Source: Congeria kusceri (taxonomy: Eukaryota > Mollusca > Bivalvia > Myida > Dreissenidae). Taken from it: 64,000 nucleotides of DNA. Below, piece after piece: positions 37,635 through 61,573 of this stretch. Position 1 is the first letter of the stretch, and each line of letters opens with the position of its first letter. Position numbers and translations under genes: made by a program. Under the pieces are notes generated by a model that did not search any database, was not told the DNA's origin, and worked only from the letters and a program-made list of their open reading frames with translations. The stretch is taken from the NCBI GenBank assembly GCA_027627225.1, contig CM051024.1:46051847-46115846 (forward strand), in the 5' to 3' direction.

Positions 37635-39125
37635 CTCGATTTATATTATTCTATATTTCAACTCTACTAGTTAGGTACATTGAAAATAAACAACTTGCAT
37701 TGGAGTGCCTCTAGAAGTATGGTGTCATTAGATGTGTAACTACCTTATATGATAATGATATTTATATATCATGAATGTAAACGTTAAGTTTCTTTAGTAT
37801 GATATCATCAGTAATAACATTATATAAATTAATGTTACCAGCATCATAAATAAATTGTAACATACATTAACTGTTTCTTCATAATCACTAAATATGAAAA
37901 TATATTGTATTACAACTATCAAAACAATGATCAGGGTTTGAAATATAAACTCTGAGAAAGAGTTACCCGTCTAGCCCATTCAGGGGCCAATTAAATGCAA
38001 TCTTTTCTTTCGATCAATTTGTGCAAGCATTCATGCTTTGTTTTAATCTACGTTCAATTTCATTTCAGTATAAATACTTTGCAGTCACCGTGCTGTACGT
38101 TTTCAATTTTAGCAGACCGCAGCTTTTTCTGCGAATTGTATGCTAGCCGTGCGTGTATCTTACGACAACCCTATGATCACATTATGATCGCGAATTACTG
38201 TTAATGTTGTTGCTCGGACACCGCATGATGTTCACACGGTCGCAGTCAGACAAGGTATCTTGGCAGCAACATAAATATACACATCTTTTCGTAAAGATCC
38301 TATATGTGTTGATCCTACATTTCAGTTTTATGCCTATAGATGTCGTAGAAAATGATTTGGAAAGGCCTTTAAAAGAAACGTATTGGATACATACATTGAA
38401 ACTAAACATCCTACGGGACTTAATTTAAAAAAAATGTGTATACTTTTTAATTTCAAAAATAATTGTTTTTAAATGTACAATATTTTATAGTTCTATTTAC
38501 TTAATATTATATATTTATTGTTTTTTAATTACTGTTTCATGGATTCCTAAAACTTTTCATAATACATGGTGCAGTTTGTGACTGTTATTTATAATATTTT
38601 GCATTTACAGTGACTTTGTATCAAGTATGATCCTGCATTCTATTTATTATGTGTTCAATGAGTTATGTATTTGTTAAAATGTATATTTAATAATACATTG
38701 TATTTATTTTAATATAAACATGTACTTTTACATAGTTGTATTGTGAAACGTATGTAACTATTGCATATATTGAATTCTATGTGAAAAAGTACGCCAAAAA
38801 TGACGTTACGTAAAGTGACGTCATGACGCCATAATGTATTTTTTTTATAATATTTATTCATACCGATGAAGACTATTATAGTCGAAACGCGTAGTGAATT
38901 GGAGTTTGTACTTTTTTCTTCATTTAAATATGTGTCATTTACAACTTTTTATTATGACCGTCAGGAAAATACTATGGTTAATTTTATTTTATTTTCAAAT
39001 AATTATTAAGATTTCTAAGTTTCTAAGTAGTTATATATTGTAAACACACATGAAATAAATAGATAATATGGAAAACGACAACGTCGTGCCAAAAGCATAT
39101 CAATAATCTCAGTTATTTTTTTTTA

Positions 39126-39811
39126 TGTAAAGTTTCGCCTGAGCTTCGGGTATGCAAGTACGGCTCACAGAATTAAACAATAGAACGAATAATATAACTA
39201 ATGACCCTGAGCACGACTTCCAGTCTGCTACGATATCCTGAGAGTGGTCTGGAACAATGTATTGACCTCGAGTCCTTGGTATGAAACACATGATACTCCG
39301 GGTCTGGAACACAGGAGTGTATGGTGTTATATTCCTATAATTCCTATATTACCTCGTACCCTGGGTATAGAGCCTATGAAGAGACTTGGAGTCTTGATAC
39401 GTAGATATGGAACTTTTATATTACCAATTTACTAGCGACCCAGGCTATTAAAGGGTAGGAATCCTGCTAACATGTCCCATATGTCGCAAGAAGAGGATTG
39501 CCAGCCTCAGAGCACCCAAAGTCCCTAGTGTTTAATCAATGATATAATTCTAAATACCTTCTATATTCGTGTCGATGTTAACTCGACGATAGCTGGAGCA
39601 GATCTGCTAGAATTTACCAACGCTCACGCTTTTATACTACCCGCACATCCGGGTAACTTAACTACCTAATTACTCATGCGTAATAAACACGGGCTTTATT
39701 ACTTTACGCATGCGACTGTCCACACATTACTTTCTTTGAGAAATATTTACCCTTAGGCGCAATCAGTGACTGTGTGTAATATAGATCAATTGGATGGGTA
39801 AATTCGTCACA
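39126..39811 (+). mobile_element. putative solo LTR (686 bp)
   Basis: Begins TGTAAAGTTTCGCC and ends AAATTCGTCACA (TG...CA), flanked on both sides by TTTA. It is absent at the matching point of copy A (about 11,523). It contains a TATA-like TTTTATAC near 39,631 and AATAAA near 39,681. No coding or primer-binding region, hence solo. Orientation and class are inferred only from ends. Confidence 0.5.
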
Positions 39812-40172
39812 TTTATATGAAGCACTTTGCGCCTTGGCTTCAGAAAAAATGGCAGATATTTTAATTTTTAACTGTTTATACCAAACGATCTTAACATAAA
39901 CTGTGAAGAAAACTGTCCGTTCCGTATTACAAACTATATAGAGATCTGTATCCAACACTCTCTTAATATTCTCTCTTTATATGGTACATGGCTTGAAAGA
40001 ACAACGGCACATATCTCACGAAGACAACAGTACTCTATTAATTATAATTAAGTTTGCATAAATGAACCCAATACAAATGTCTTCCCCCAGTTTAACTTTC
40101 TTTTGAATGGATTGAGGTAATTGTAACACAGTTTTATTTCAATTCAACGCTTTAAGGGACTATATATGTCAT

Positions 40173-42287
40173 GAATATTGAATGAATTTTTTAAATATGG
40201 AGTTTATTGTAATAAGTTTTTAATTGTTATAAGTGCACGCACTGTTCAATAATCTTTATCAAAAGGGTCATTTTCCTGCGGCATGGTCAGAAGGCTGGAT
40301 TGTTCCATTACATAAAAAGGGAGAAAAGGACAATGTCAATAACTACAGGGGTATTACACTGCTGAGCACTTTTGGTAAATTGTTTACTAAATTGATCAAT
40401 AGTAGGTTAAATATTTGGGCTGAAAAATATCATGTGTATATAGAAGCTCAAGCGGGTTTTAGAAAACATATGGGGACTGTTGATAATATTTTATTCTGCA
40501 TGGTTTGATAAATAATTTGTTACAGAATAATAAGAAGTTATATGCAGCTTTTGTTGATAATACTAAAGCCTTCGATTTTTTGGTGAGAGATATTATTTGG
40601 TACAAACTTATTAAACTTGGAATTAGAGTATCAACAATAATATGTTGAACATAATTAAAGCTATGTATATGAATGTTAAATCAATAGTAAAGATGGGCAA
40701 TGTAATTAGTGAAGAAGATTGTTCATGTCATGTTGGTGTACGACAAGGGGTTTCATTATCACCATTTTTATTTTCTATGTACTTAAATGATAATGAAGAA
40801 TACTGTATATTGCATGGTTTTAATGGTATTGATTTAGGCATGTTGAAGTTATTTTTACTGCTTTATGCAGATGATTTTGTTATAATGGCAGAAACCGATG
40901 AAGATTTAAAGAAAGGATTGTTATTGTTAGAAAGTTATTGTGATATATGGTAACTAAGTGTTAATTCTACCAAGACAAAGATAATGATTTTTAGGAAAGG
41001 TGGAAGATTAAGAAAAAATATATATTTCTCTTATAAACGAGAGCAATTGGAAATTGTCAGTACTTTTACATATTTAGGTATTGTTTTCACAACTGGTGGA
41101 TCTTTTACATCTACCTTTGAAACCTTAGCAGGGCAGGCATGAAAGACAATTTATAAACTAAACTCATGTTTTGTTAAATAACCTACAATGCCTGTTAAAT
41201 GTAAACTTGATTATTTGATAAACTTATACTGCCTATATTAAATTATGGTTCTGAAGTTTTGGGGCTGGATGATGTTACTGTGTCAGAAAGGATTCATTAA
41301 AAAATTTGTAAAAGGTTACTTTATGTTAAGATACAAACTCAAAATAATTGTGTACATGGTGAACTAGGTAGAACCTCTCTCCGTACTAAAAGGGCTGTGA
41401 ATGTAGTTACATATTGGCTTAAAATTGTTCAATAAGAGGACTGTAAATATGTTAAATGTGTGTACAACAATATGTGCAATGAAATGGAAAATAAGCCAAA
41501 CGTAAAAAAATTGGGCTAAATCTGTATGTTCTCGTTTACAAGCCCTTGGTTTTCAATATACATGGCTAAATCAAAGTGTCGGTGATGATAACATGTTTCT
41601 GTCTGAGATAAAGTTAAGATTGAACGATGAATTTTTACAAAATTGGATGTCTGAGCTTAATAATTCGTCTAGAGCTAGAACTTATACAATGTTTTGTGAA
41701 TTTTAAATTGCAACCTTACTTGTCAAATGTTTAAACATGCAAGTTTAGAAGTGATCTTACAAGACGTAGAGTTTCTTCACATAGATTAAATGTTGAGGCT
41801 GGAAGATGGCATAAACCTGTTTCAATTCCATTTGATGAGAGACGATGTAATAGTTGTTATTTACTAGAAGACGAGTATCAGTTTGTAATTGAGTGTAATC
41901 TTTATACAGAAATTAAAAAATTGTTTATTGATAAATATTATTGGAAAAGACCAAGTGTATATAAATTTGTTGAGTTAATAAAGTCAGAAAATGATCGAAC
42001 TAATAATAACATTGCATAATATGTTAACAAGGCTTTCAAACTCCGAACTTTGTTTAATCAGTACTATGATTAATTTTTCTTAATACTCTTACAATATAAT
42101 ATATTTGATATACATAATTGTTTCATGTATAATGATAGACCTATCGCTGCAATTCATATATGTGTAAATGTGTCTCTTGTGTACTTTATTTACATATTAG
42201 TTACGTGACTGATTTATTGCAAATATGTTTGTATAATATGTATTTTATACTCATGGACAGGCGTCCTATGTATAAAGCAATAAACTC
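40173..42287 (+). mobile_element. 5'-truncated LINE inserted in the SINE-like element
   Basis: The 8-bp target duplication TATGTCAT flanks it (40,165-40,172 and 42,288-42,295), and copy A shows the single-copy empty site at 11,875-11,882. The element ends in AAAGCAATAAACTC without a long poly-A tail. Confidence 0.9.
40215..42060 (+). pseudogene. non-LTR reverse transcriptase, multiply disrupted
   Basis: Recognisable blocks in order: WIVPLHKKGEKDNVNNYRGI, EAQAGFRKHMGTVDNI, KLYAAFVDNTKAFD, GVRQGVSLSPFLFSMYLND, and LLLYADDFVIMAETDEDL with the catalytic YADD. Later come VNSTKTKIMIFRKGG and the C-terminal LTRRRVSSHRLNVEAGRWHK, then RCNSCYLLEDEYQFVIEC. Several stops (for example at 40,951) and frame shifts interrupt it, and the N-terminal endonuclease is missing. 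The sequence resembles reverse transcriptases of widespread animal LINEs; clade assignment needs a tree. Confidence 0.85.
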
Positions 42288-42640
42288 TATGTCATCGAAA
42301 ACTTTAAAGGGCCTCAAGGGGGCAATTTCTTAAAAAATATTATGAAAATCAGATAGTCATACTGACATGTAATAATGGTTAAAACAGGGTATATATAATG
42401 AAAAAAGAGTGCATGCATTCTAAGATAACAATCAGTTTATAATATGGGTCTTGTTTGTTTGGCCCTTTTCATGTTTACACTTTGACGTCATAATTGTGAG
42501 TATTTTTTATAACCTTAGTTTACACTCTAGTTCTTACCAAGCATGATAGCGCATAAACAAGTTTGGTTAAAGCGCTGTATACTGTCATTTCTCCGCATCA
42601 CTCCTAAGTCGTGAGTTCGATCCCGGCTTGGGGTTTTAAT
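42288..42640 (+). mobile_element. 370-bp SINE-like element, copy 2 (3' part after LINE insertion)
   Basis: Continues the element whose first ~20 bases lie at 40,152-40,172. Matches 11,880-12,232, including TTGACGTCATAATTGTGAG and the box B GTTCGATCCCGGC. Confidence 0.8.
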
Positions 42641-43087
42641 TTTTCAGCCTTTTTTGCTAATTTGTTTTAATCAAATATCTTATTGAGTATTATATTATGT
42701 ATAATTTTTTCATGCACATGTCTTTATAAAGCGCATTTCTATAATATAATATCATTTATAGTGTGAAAGGAATCCACTTTTTGTATGACAGTAGGCCCTT
42801 TAAGTTTATATCATTAAACCTATCCAAGTTCATATCAAAATGTTCATAGTTATACATGTAAAATAATAACGTTTTAAATATTGTGTTTGTTTTTTTAAGT
42901 TGAGTATTTTGGACATGTCAGTAAAATTGATATTCAATTTCGATACAATTTTAGTGGAAACTAGTACAAAATCTAGCATTCCTAGGTATATCTGTATATC
43001 TACCTGTTACTATGGCTAAATTATGAGCAGATGTTTGAAACTTTACCAGTGCTGTCTTGCATTTTTTAGCCTTGATGATTTCTATAT

Positions 43088-43348
43088 GAGGCGCGTCGTG
43101 GGAAAACGGGGCTTAATACATGTGCGTAAAGTGTCGTCCCGGATTAGCCTGTGCAGTCCGCACAGGCTAATCCAGGACGGCACTTTCCGCCTACAGTGAA
43201 TTTATTTTTAGAAAATACTTCATTGAAACAGAAAATACCATAAAAGCGGAAAATGCCGTCCTGGATTAGCCTGTGCGGACTGCACAGGCTAATCCAGGAC
43301 GACACTTTACGCACATGCATTAAGCTCGGTTTACCCACGAAACGCCTC
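43088..43348. mobile_element. GAGGCG palindromic element, complete copy
   Basis: 261 bp with long inverted ends: GAGGCGCGTCGTGGGAAAAC on the left and, inverted from the right, GAGGCGTTTCGTGGGTAAAC, both leading to GTGCGTAAAGTGTCGTCC. Each half contains the inner palindrome TTAGCCTGTGC/GCACAGGCTAA. ATAT flanks both sides. No coding capacity. Confidence 0.85.
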
Positions 43349-43351
43349 ATA

Positions 43352-44664
43352 TTATTTTTCTAAATCTTACGAGTGTTTAAATAAGCAATAAGTTTTAAAT
43401 AAAATGTTTCCGATTGATAATACAGATAAACTCCTTCAGCGGTTACATACCAATATGCAACATGTTTACCTTTCTTGGATTTAAATTGCTTTAGGTTCCT
43501 TTATTCTCGCGTGAATTGTCGAGAAAGATACAGGTAAAATGAAAATACGAAAATTTGAAACTTATTGATTAGCATCTTCATTAAGTAATGACATGAGTTG
43601 CTTTGTAATCAGTGGGTTTCATTAATGTTTATTGTAGCAAGTAATGTGATTGAAATGAATGGAAGCCTGTTCAATTTGAAAATTACAGGGTAGACGTAGA
43701 CAACCATGTTTTGTGCAGCCGGTTGTTTTATTTTGTGTCATCCATGAAAATTTCAAATGATGAAGTTGGAAATTTGCAGTTAACTTTTGTTCGTAAAATT
43801 AAAATTAAACTGATTATGGCAATGAAAATGTTTTTGAACATGCAGCTTCATTACTGGCAGTAACCTGATTTCTATTATGCTCTATTCTTTAGATAACGTT
43901 CCTCTTAATGACACTAAGAATTCGTACTAAAAATAGGTTTGACCATACTCGTTTTTTAAACATATTAAATATGAACAAAATATCTATCTTTAATGTTAAA
44001 ATATAAAATCTGTAAAATCTCACTTTATAAACAAATGACAGCACTCAGAACAGGTCAATCATAACAATCTCCCTGGCTTTCGATACCGTTTCTTGTTTTT
44101 GTTTGGGTTATGACGTCATCAAAGGTTGGTGCACGCGCTATTGTTCTTTACAGACTTATAGAGCAATCTATTTTAATCTCAATTTTAGTGAAATACTTTT
44201 CAGTTTAAGTTTGAAAAATCTAGTGAATATCAATGGAAAAGGGGTACTAGCACTGCTGTTAAACACAAGACCAGAATATAAAAGTAGAGCATTAAAAGAG
44301 TGATTATTTTACCAATTTAACATGATGTTGTGACTTGTATTTACTGAAAGACGATGTCTGCATAAAAGCATATATTTCCGGTGTGTCATGATACCGAACA
44401 CGCTGTTATTCTAGAGTATCTTGTGAAGAAACGGTATCTAAGATGGAACGGTATCTGAAGAATAAGGGATTAGTATTGTTTTTATTGTTACATGAGAAAT
44501 CATCGAAATGTAAGATTTTCAGATATTAAGGATAAATGTTAGGTGTTCTTTTACTATTATTAAATTTACAATACACAATAATACAAACCATTACTATGTT
44601 CAAAAGTTTCTGGAATTTCAAACAGATAAAACATGTGAATGTTAGAAGAAATTGGTACCAACCA
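43352..44664 (+). other. Scm upstream region and 5' leader
   Basis: No repeat or other exon recognised. The transcription start cannot be placed. The frame is open upstream of the chosen Scm ATG back to about 44,536, so part of this could be translated if an earlier ATG (for example 44,596) is used. Confidence 0.4.
44111..44118. promoter_or_regulatory. CRE palindrome upstream of Scm
   Basis: A perfect TGACGTCA lies about 550 bp upstream of the proposed Scm start codon. Motif only. Confidence 0.3.
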
Positions 44665-56306
<11,642 letters not shown>

Positions 56307-57690
56307 GGCAACCAGTCGACCACAATCTTGTTAGACCTGTGAGTTTTCACTGTGAGGGTGTTCAGCTTCTGGTGTTCTCTACCCATATTTGTTCTGTATT
56401 TTCATGTTTGAAAATATTAAAATGTAATGAGATGTTGACTGGACTGACCAATGTGTCGATTGTGTGCAAGTGTTGTTGCTTCATTTATGGCATGTTCATG
56501 TGTTCTTTTTTCTCAGTATTTGTACAAATGGTTTGATCTTGTTGTTATCTCTGATTCTCTGTTATATGTTACAATGTCTTGTACAGTTTCATTGTTCATG
56601 TTTATCATACATTGTTTGCCTCTGAAGAACCATTGTCATTATCGAAACATTGTTGCCTTCTCTTAACTCTGCATGATAATTAATTGCAATTACCTGTCTC
56701 AAAACCTCAAAATTAAAAGCTGAATTTTGTTCTTAGAATTCTATTTACATTAATTGTTTGAAAATGTTTTTTGAGGCTATAACTACAATAGCTTAATGCT
56801 AAGTATTGAGGTTACCTATTCAGTTTGTACAGTAACGGTATTAATTTGGAAGATTGACCAGAATATTCCAGTTTAATCTCATACCATTTTGATAGAATAC
56901 CATTTTACATTTTAAATCTATGATTCTGTTACAATTCTGTACCATATTCATTGATACATGCTCTTTCTGTGCCTCAAGTGTATGTGGTTAAAATGTATGT
57001 GCCTCATGTGTATGCGGTTAAAATGTATAGGGCCTTTAATGTTACATCGTAGTTATTACGGGACGAAGTGATGTTGAATATTTGAAGACTATTTTGGTAG
57101 TGGGTCGGCCGTGTATTAAATATATGGATATTTTAAGGATCCTTGTTATTGTGTTGGACTAGCATCAGCTGAAAGTAAATGCTGAAAGCTGAAATATTTG
57201 GCAAATATGTTTTGCCTTTGTTGTTGTACAGTAGAACTAGTATACATGTACATAATTGTTTTGCATTCAACTAAATGCACATTTGCTCATGTAACAGCTT
57301 TTCCTACAGAATTTCAATCTTTTAACTCGAAAATCCATAGAATTCCTGTCAAAGAGTTTTGCTTGGCACATGTTATATACCCAGTCAAGTATGGTAACCA
57401 TTTTGTTTATTAATAACTAGCAATGGTGTGGTAGTTGTTTCTGTTTTGTCCTTGAGTTATGCTGTGTTTTATATAAAAATCTACATGTGGTAATTTTAGC
57501 AAAGCATGGTTGTTTTTTGCACAATGAACTACTAAATCTACTGTCATGATAAAGCCTTGGAAATGTTTAAGTCAGTTTGTGAGCAAATTATGTCATTTCC
57601 ATAGATTCTTATTTAAATAACTTGTTTGCCTCTTGCCTCTTATTTCTTTCAAGATCTCATTTTTTGGTTGGCAGCCTAAGTCGTGTGTAG
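56307..57690 (+). other. probable Scm 3' untranslated region and downstream
   Basis: Non-repetitive AT-rich sequence after the Scm stop. A 35-bp block (TGTGCCTCAAGTGTATGTGG, TTAAAATGTAT) is duplicated at about 56,969-57,030. No clear AATAAA can be singled out. Confidence 0.4.
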
Positions 57691-57697
57691 TAGGTTT

Positions 57698-57944
57698 GAG
57701 GCATGTCGTGGGAAAATAAGGCTTAATGCATGTGTGTAAAGTGTTGTCCCGGATCAGCCTGTGCTCTCCGTACAGGCTAATCCAGGACGACACTTTCTGC
57801 TTTTATGGTATTTTCTGTATAGACGTAGTCTCTTCTAAACATAAATCCACTGTAGGCAGAAAGTGTCGTTCCGGATTAGCCAGTCTGATCCGGAAGGACA
57901 CTTCACGTACATGCATTAAGCGGGGTTGTCCCTTGACACACCTC
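57698..57944. mobile_element. GAGGCG palindromic element, fifth copy
   Basis: GAGGCATGTCGTGGGAAAAT on the left and CACACCTC on the right; inner GTGCTCTCCGTACAGGCTAA and TAAACATAAATCCACTGTAGG. Somewhat diverged. Confidence 0.8.
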
Positions 57945-58074
57945 ATGTATTGAATTACCTGTCGGGGATTATTATTTATTTACAAATGTAATTTACAGTA
58001 CAAGCTTAAATTTGTGAATATTCTTGTGTTAGAAATTGTATCTGTAGAAGAGTTGGTGTGGCATTTCAGCTTTT

Positions 58075-58880
58075 TTGCCTGCTTGGCTCTTTTTTTATCC
58101 CCCCGAAGTAGAGCATATGTTAGTCGTACCATCTGTCTGTTCATCCGTCAATGGGTGGTTGGGTGGGTGGTATGTGTCAGTTCGACTTAGTTGTCACAAT
58201 GGTGTTCGGTGTATGTGTGTGAGAGCGACCATGTGTGCATCTGTCCAATCTTGTCCGGACTGTGACTTCATCATTTATCAGAGAATTTTATTCTGCCTTG
58301 CCACAAATGTTCACCATCTGGAGATGACGTGTCGCCCCTATGACTTGTATCCCTAGCTCAAAGGTCAAGGTAACACTTTAGAGGTCAAATATGGTCATAA
58401 TACAGCTTGTTCAGACTGTTAATTCATTATTCATCAAGGAATTTTAAAATAACTTGCTACAAATGTTCACCATGTGGTGATGGTGTGTCGCACGCAAAAC
58501 CTGTGCCCTTGCTCAAAGGTCAAGGTCACTCTTAAATGTAAGAGGTCAAATATTGGCATAATACAGCTTGTCTGGACTGTAATTTCATCATTCATCAGGG
58601 AATTTTAAAATAACTGGCCACAATTGTTCACCTGCAGACAGTGTGTTGCATGCAAGACCTGTGTTCCTAGCTCAAAGGTCAAGGTCACACTTTGAGGTCA
58701 AATATCAAATCTTGGGTATAATGCAGCTTGTTTGGAGTGTTAATTCATCAGGGAATTTTAATAAAACTTGTCAAAAATGTTCACCATGGGGAGATGGCAT
58801 GTCACATGCAAGACCTGTGTCGCTAGCTCAAAGGTAAAGGTTACACTTAGAGGTCAAAGGAGAGGATCTGTTTGTTAGGA
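58075..58880 (-). repeat. bivalve GACCTTTGACC repeat, inverted orientation, tandem units
   Basis: Three to four units of TAGCTCAAAGGTCAAGGT, AGAGGTCAAATAT, ATAATACAGCTTGT, GGGAATTTTAAAATAACT, ATGTTCACCATG; minus-strand orientation of the 27.6-kb family. The left end TTTTTATCCCCCCGAAGTAG is the bivalve TTTTATGCCCC-type start. Confidence 0.7.
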
Positions 58881-58964
58881 AATATGATTTTAAAATAATT
58901 ACAATACAAATTGCTTTCTTGACAATGGGCTCAACATGTTGCCAACAGGCATCTAGTTTTCATA

Positions 58965-59530
58965 GCTTAGAGAATGGGTCTGGTACCTATCGGATTGGGA
59001 ATTTATGTCATGAAAACTTGCTAATTGGGAAAATTGGTGAAGATATTTTAATTAATACATGTGTAATTACTTAGGGGTATATTGGTTGAATTCAGTATTT
59101 TTATGGTGTTTATCCATAAAAATTTATTCTGTAGACAAGAGGAGGTAACTATCAAGGATTTCGTTTGAGTAATTGCCCTTTTTTCAAATTAGATTTTTAG
59201 ATTTAGGTCAAATTTCACACTAACTATAAGAGGTGTTGACTTGAAACTCAAAATACTTGATCACAGTTATGAACCCATTCTGTAGACAAAATGGGGTAAC
59301 TATATCTAGGATTTTTGTGGAGTTATTGCCCTTTTTTCAACTTAAAATTTTAGCTTTAGGTAAACTTTCTCATGATCTATAAAGAGTTATTGACTTGAAA
59401 TTCATCACACTGATGAACCCTGTCTATTAACCAAAGGTCTGAATACTATCAAATACAAGAAAGTCGAGCATCCAGCACCGTTAGGCGGTGCTCTTGTTGG
59501 ATTTGGGAATGGGTCCCTTTACAGGACCCT
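58965..59530. repeat. remnant of the AATTGGGAA/GGGTCC family
   Basis: Left part AGAATGGGTCTGGTACCTAT and GGATTGGGAATTTATG, right part TTTGGGAATGGGTCCCTTT. These resemble the right end of the hAT-like element at 46.2 kb. Between them are two tandem blocks with GTAGACAA(G/A)A(G/T)GGGGTAACTAT and GTTATTGCCCTTTTTTCAA. Confidence 0.45.
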
Positions 59531-60390
59531 GTCAAATAAGGAAAAAATCACTGGTCATTTGAAACTTTCCATCTAATCACCACAGCTTTGTTCTCTTAGT
59601 TTACTGGTATTGATTGAGACTAAGAAATAATATAATAATAGTGTGTGTTTAACTGGTAAGTCATGAAAGTTGTTGACTACATGTACATTGTCCATTTTTC
59701 AGCAGATAACATGTATTTATTTTATGTTACTGAAGTGTTTTAACTGAGGTTCTTTGTATGAACACAGATATATTAGTGCAGAAATTTTATATCTGCATTT
59801 ATGAATTTAGGAATAGTTTGTGGTTATTTAAAAAAAAAATTGCAAGTGAAATATGAGGAAGGTACTTTTTAAAGTAAAATAACAAAAATGATGGTAACAC
59901 ACGTGAATTATCATTTGGAATATGTAGTGTTATTGTTGAAAACACTTGTGGTGTTTAGTAAGAAATAAATGATGGTTCATAATTCCAGATGAACAATATT
60001 GTTTGCGTATTTTCATATAAAATTTTCATGTTATTTAATATCCATGTCAATACATCTTTACATTGCGCCCTGGAAATTGTTCTAAGTCATTCATAATGAA
60101 TACCTGATGCGTATTGTATACATATGGTGCATAAACATACAATTACTGTACACATGTGTTTCATTTATGTGTCGTATACGTTGTGGCTCATTGTACATAA
60201 TTGATGCGTGCTGTTATTTTGCTTGAATTGTATATATATGATCTGTGGAAGGAACTTCATAATGTAATTTCAGTCAATGTATATTTTACACCATTAGCAT
60301 ATTTTCAAAGGTTGGTTTTGCAAAATATATCTTCATGTCTGATATTTGTAGTCAATATCTTAGCAAACAGTGATCAACAAAAGTAAACCT
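59530..60390. other. no gene recognised
   Basis: AT-rich, apparently unique sequence with no splice-consistent coding frame. Confidence 0.45.
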
Positions 60391-60392
60391 GG

Positions 60393-60899
60393 GGGATTTC
60401 AGTAGATGTAGAATCCTGCTTTTTGATGCAAGCAAATTGAAATGTACACATATTTTACTCGAGCAAATTGAAATGTACACATATTTTACTCGAGCAAATT
60501 GAAATGTACACATATTTTACTCGAGCAAATTGAAATGTACACATTATGACATATTTTACTCCAGCAAATTGAACTGTACACATATTTTACTCAAGCAAAT
60601 TGATATGTACACATATTTTACTCAAGCAAATTGAAATGTACACATTTTACTCAAGCAAATAATCTGCCTTGCAATTGTTTTCCAGTTGCCAACTTAAAAG
60701 CACTAGAAAATAATAATTTTGTTTCACATGTTTGGCTTTTTTCGAACTTAACCGTTATTAACACACATTACCATTTGCAGAGCTTTTAACTATTATGCAA
60801 AAACAAAAGTTCAGTGACAATTTGACCTGTTGAAATCAAGCCAGAGGTCAGTAACATTTGACTCTTGGTTTTCAGGTTTTCAAAATCTACTGAAATCCC
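60393..60899. mobile_element. 507-bp element with perfect 15-bp inverted ends
   Basis: GGGATTTCAGTAGAT at the left is exactly inverted at the right (ATCTACTGAAATCCC). A diverged relative is inserted in the Scm duplicate at 13.5-13.87 kb. It holds an internal 31-bp array and no coding frame. Confidence 0.8.
60437..60660. repeat. 31-bp internal tandem array
   Basis: About seven units of ATATTTTACTCGAGCAAATT plus GAAATGTACAC; some units have CTCAAG or CTCCAG in place of CTCGAG. The relative at 13.5 kb has a single unit, so the expansion is specific to this copy. Confidence 0.85.
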
Positions 60900-61199
60900 T
60901 GTTTACTAAACCTGTATTAAGGACATTCGCAACAAAAAGAAAATAATTGGGTTAATTTCTCCTTTTGCTTCATTATTTCTTTACTGTATATAGGTTACAG
61001 TATACTAATTTCAATCAATAAATATAAATCTGTGTAAGTCATTAAGTTCCAGTAAATGGTTAAAAGTTAACAAAGCATTAAAATAATCAAAAACACACGT
61101 ATACAATGTATTGCCAAACAAATTAGTTAAAAAAGATCCATAAAAATATATATATTCTATTTTGGCAATTGATACGTTGTTTACGTAAACACGAAACAT

Positions 61200-61530
61200 G
61201 AAAAAGGCTACATAGGTACCCTATTTAAAGTCCAATATTTCCCGAACAGTATCGGTGACCCATTCTTTTTATTAATGTTTTGGTGGAAGTATACATTGGT
61301 GCATGTATGTGCGAAAATTCAAGAAAATCTGTCGTTTGGAACAAAATATATTGATGCATAATAAATGACTTTACAGACGGTATTAAAAGTACCCATTTGA
61401 CCTACTTCAATGTCCAGTCAAATTCCTTATTTTAACAGTAATTGTAGATAACGCATTTTTTTATTACCAAAATACACTTGTGTATTTCCAAACAAGACAC
61501 GTAAAATATCAGTTGAAAGAAACATAACCT
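61200..61530 (+). repeat. left copy of a diverged direct repeat
   Basis: Shares, in order with 63,655-63,940, GGTACC(C/G)TATT, TATACA(T)TG.TGC.TGT.TG, AAAATCTGTCGTTTGGAAC, TTTACAG, ATTAAAAGT and TATT(T/A)CCAAAC. The right copy may run off the window. Confidence 0.6.
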
Positions 61531-61573
61531 TGTATGAAAAATAGCTCTCCTATATACTTTAAACGGAAGCAAG

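Larger units (their letters stand above)
35933..43033 (+). repeat. segmental duplication, copy B
   Basis: Same order and orientation as 6,872-12,617. It lacks the MITE and LINE of copy A. It carries instead a putative solo LTR (39,126-39,811) and a 2.1-kb LINE (40,173-42,287). The NDUFB4 coding sequence beside the start of copy A is absent here; sequence left of 35,933 is unrelated. Copy B uniquely has an ATG-started 69-codon frame at 36,204, broken by stops in copy A and therefore not trusted. Confidence 0.9.

Noticed and set aside
40233..40953. Host reverse-transcriptase-derived gene
   Set aside because: Flanked by a target-site duplication, 5'-truncated and broken by stops; an ordinary dead LINE.
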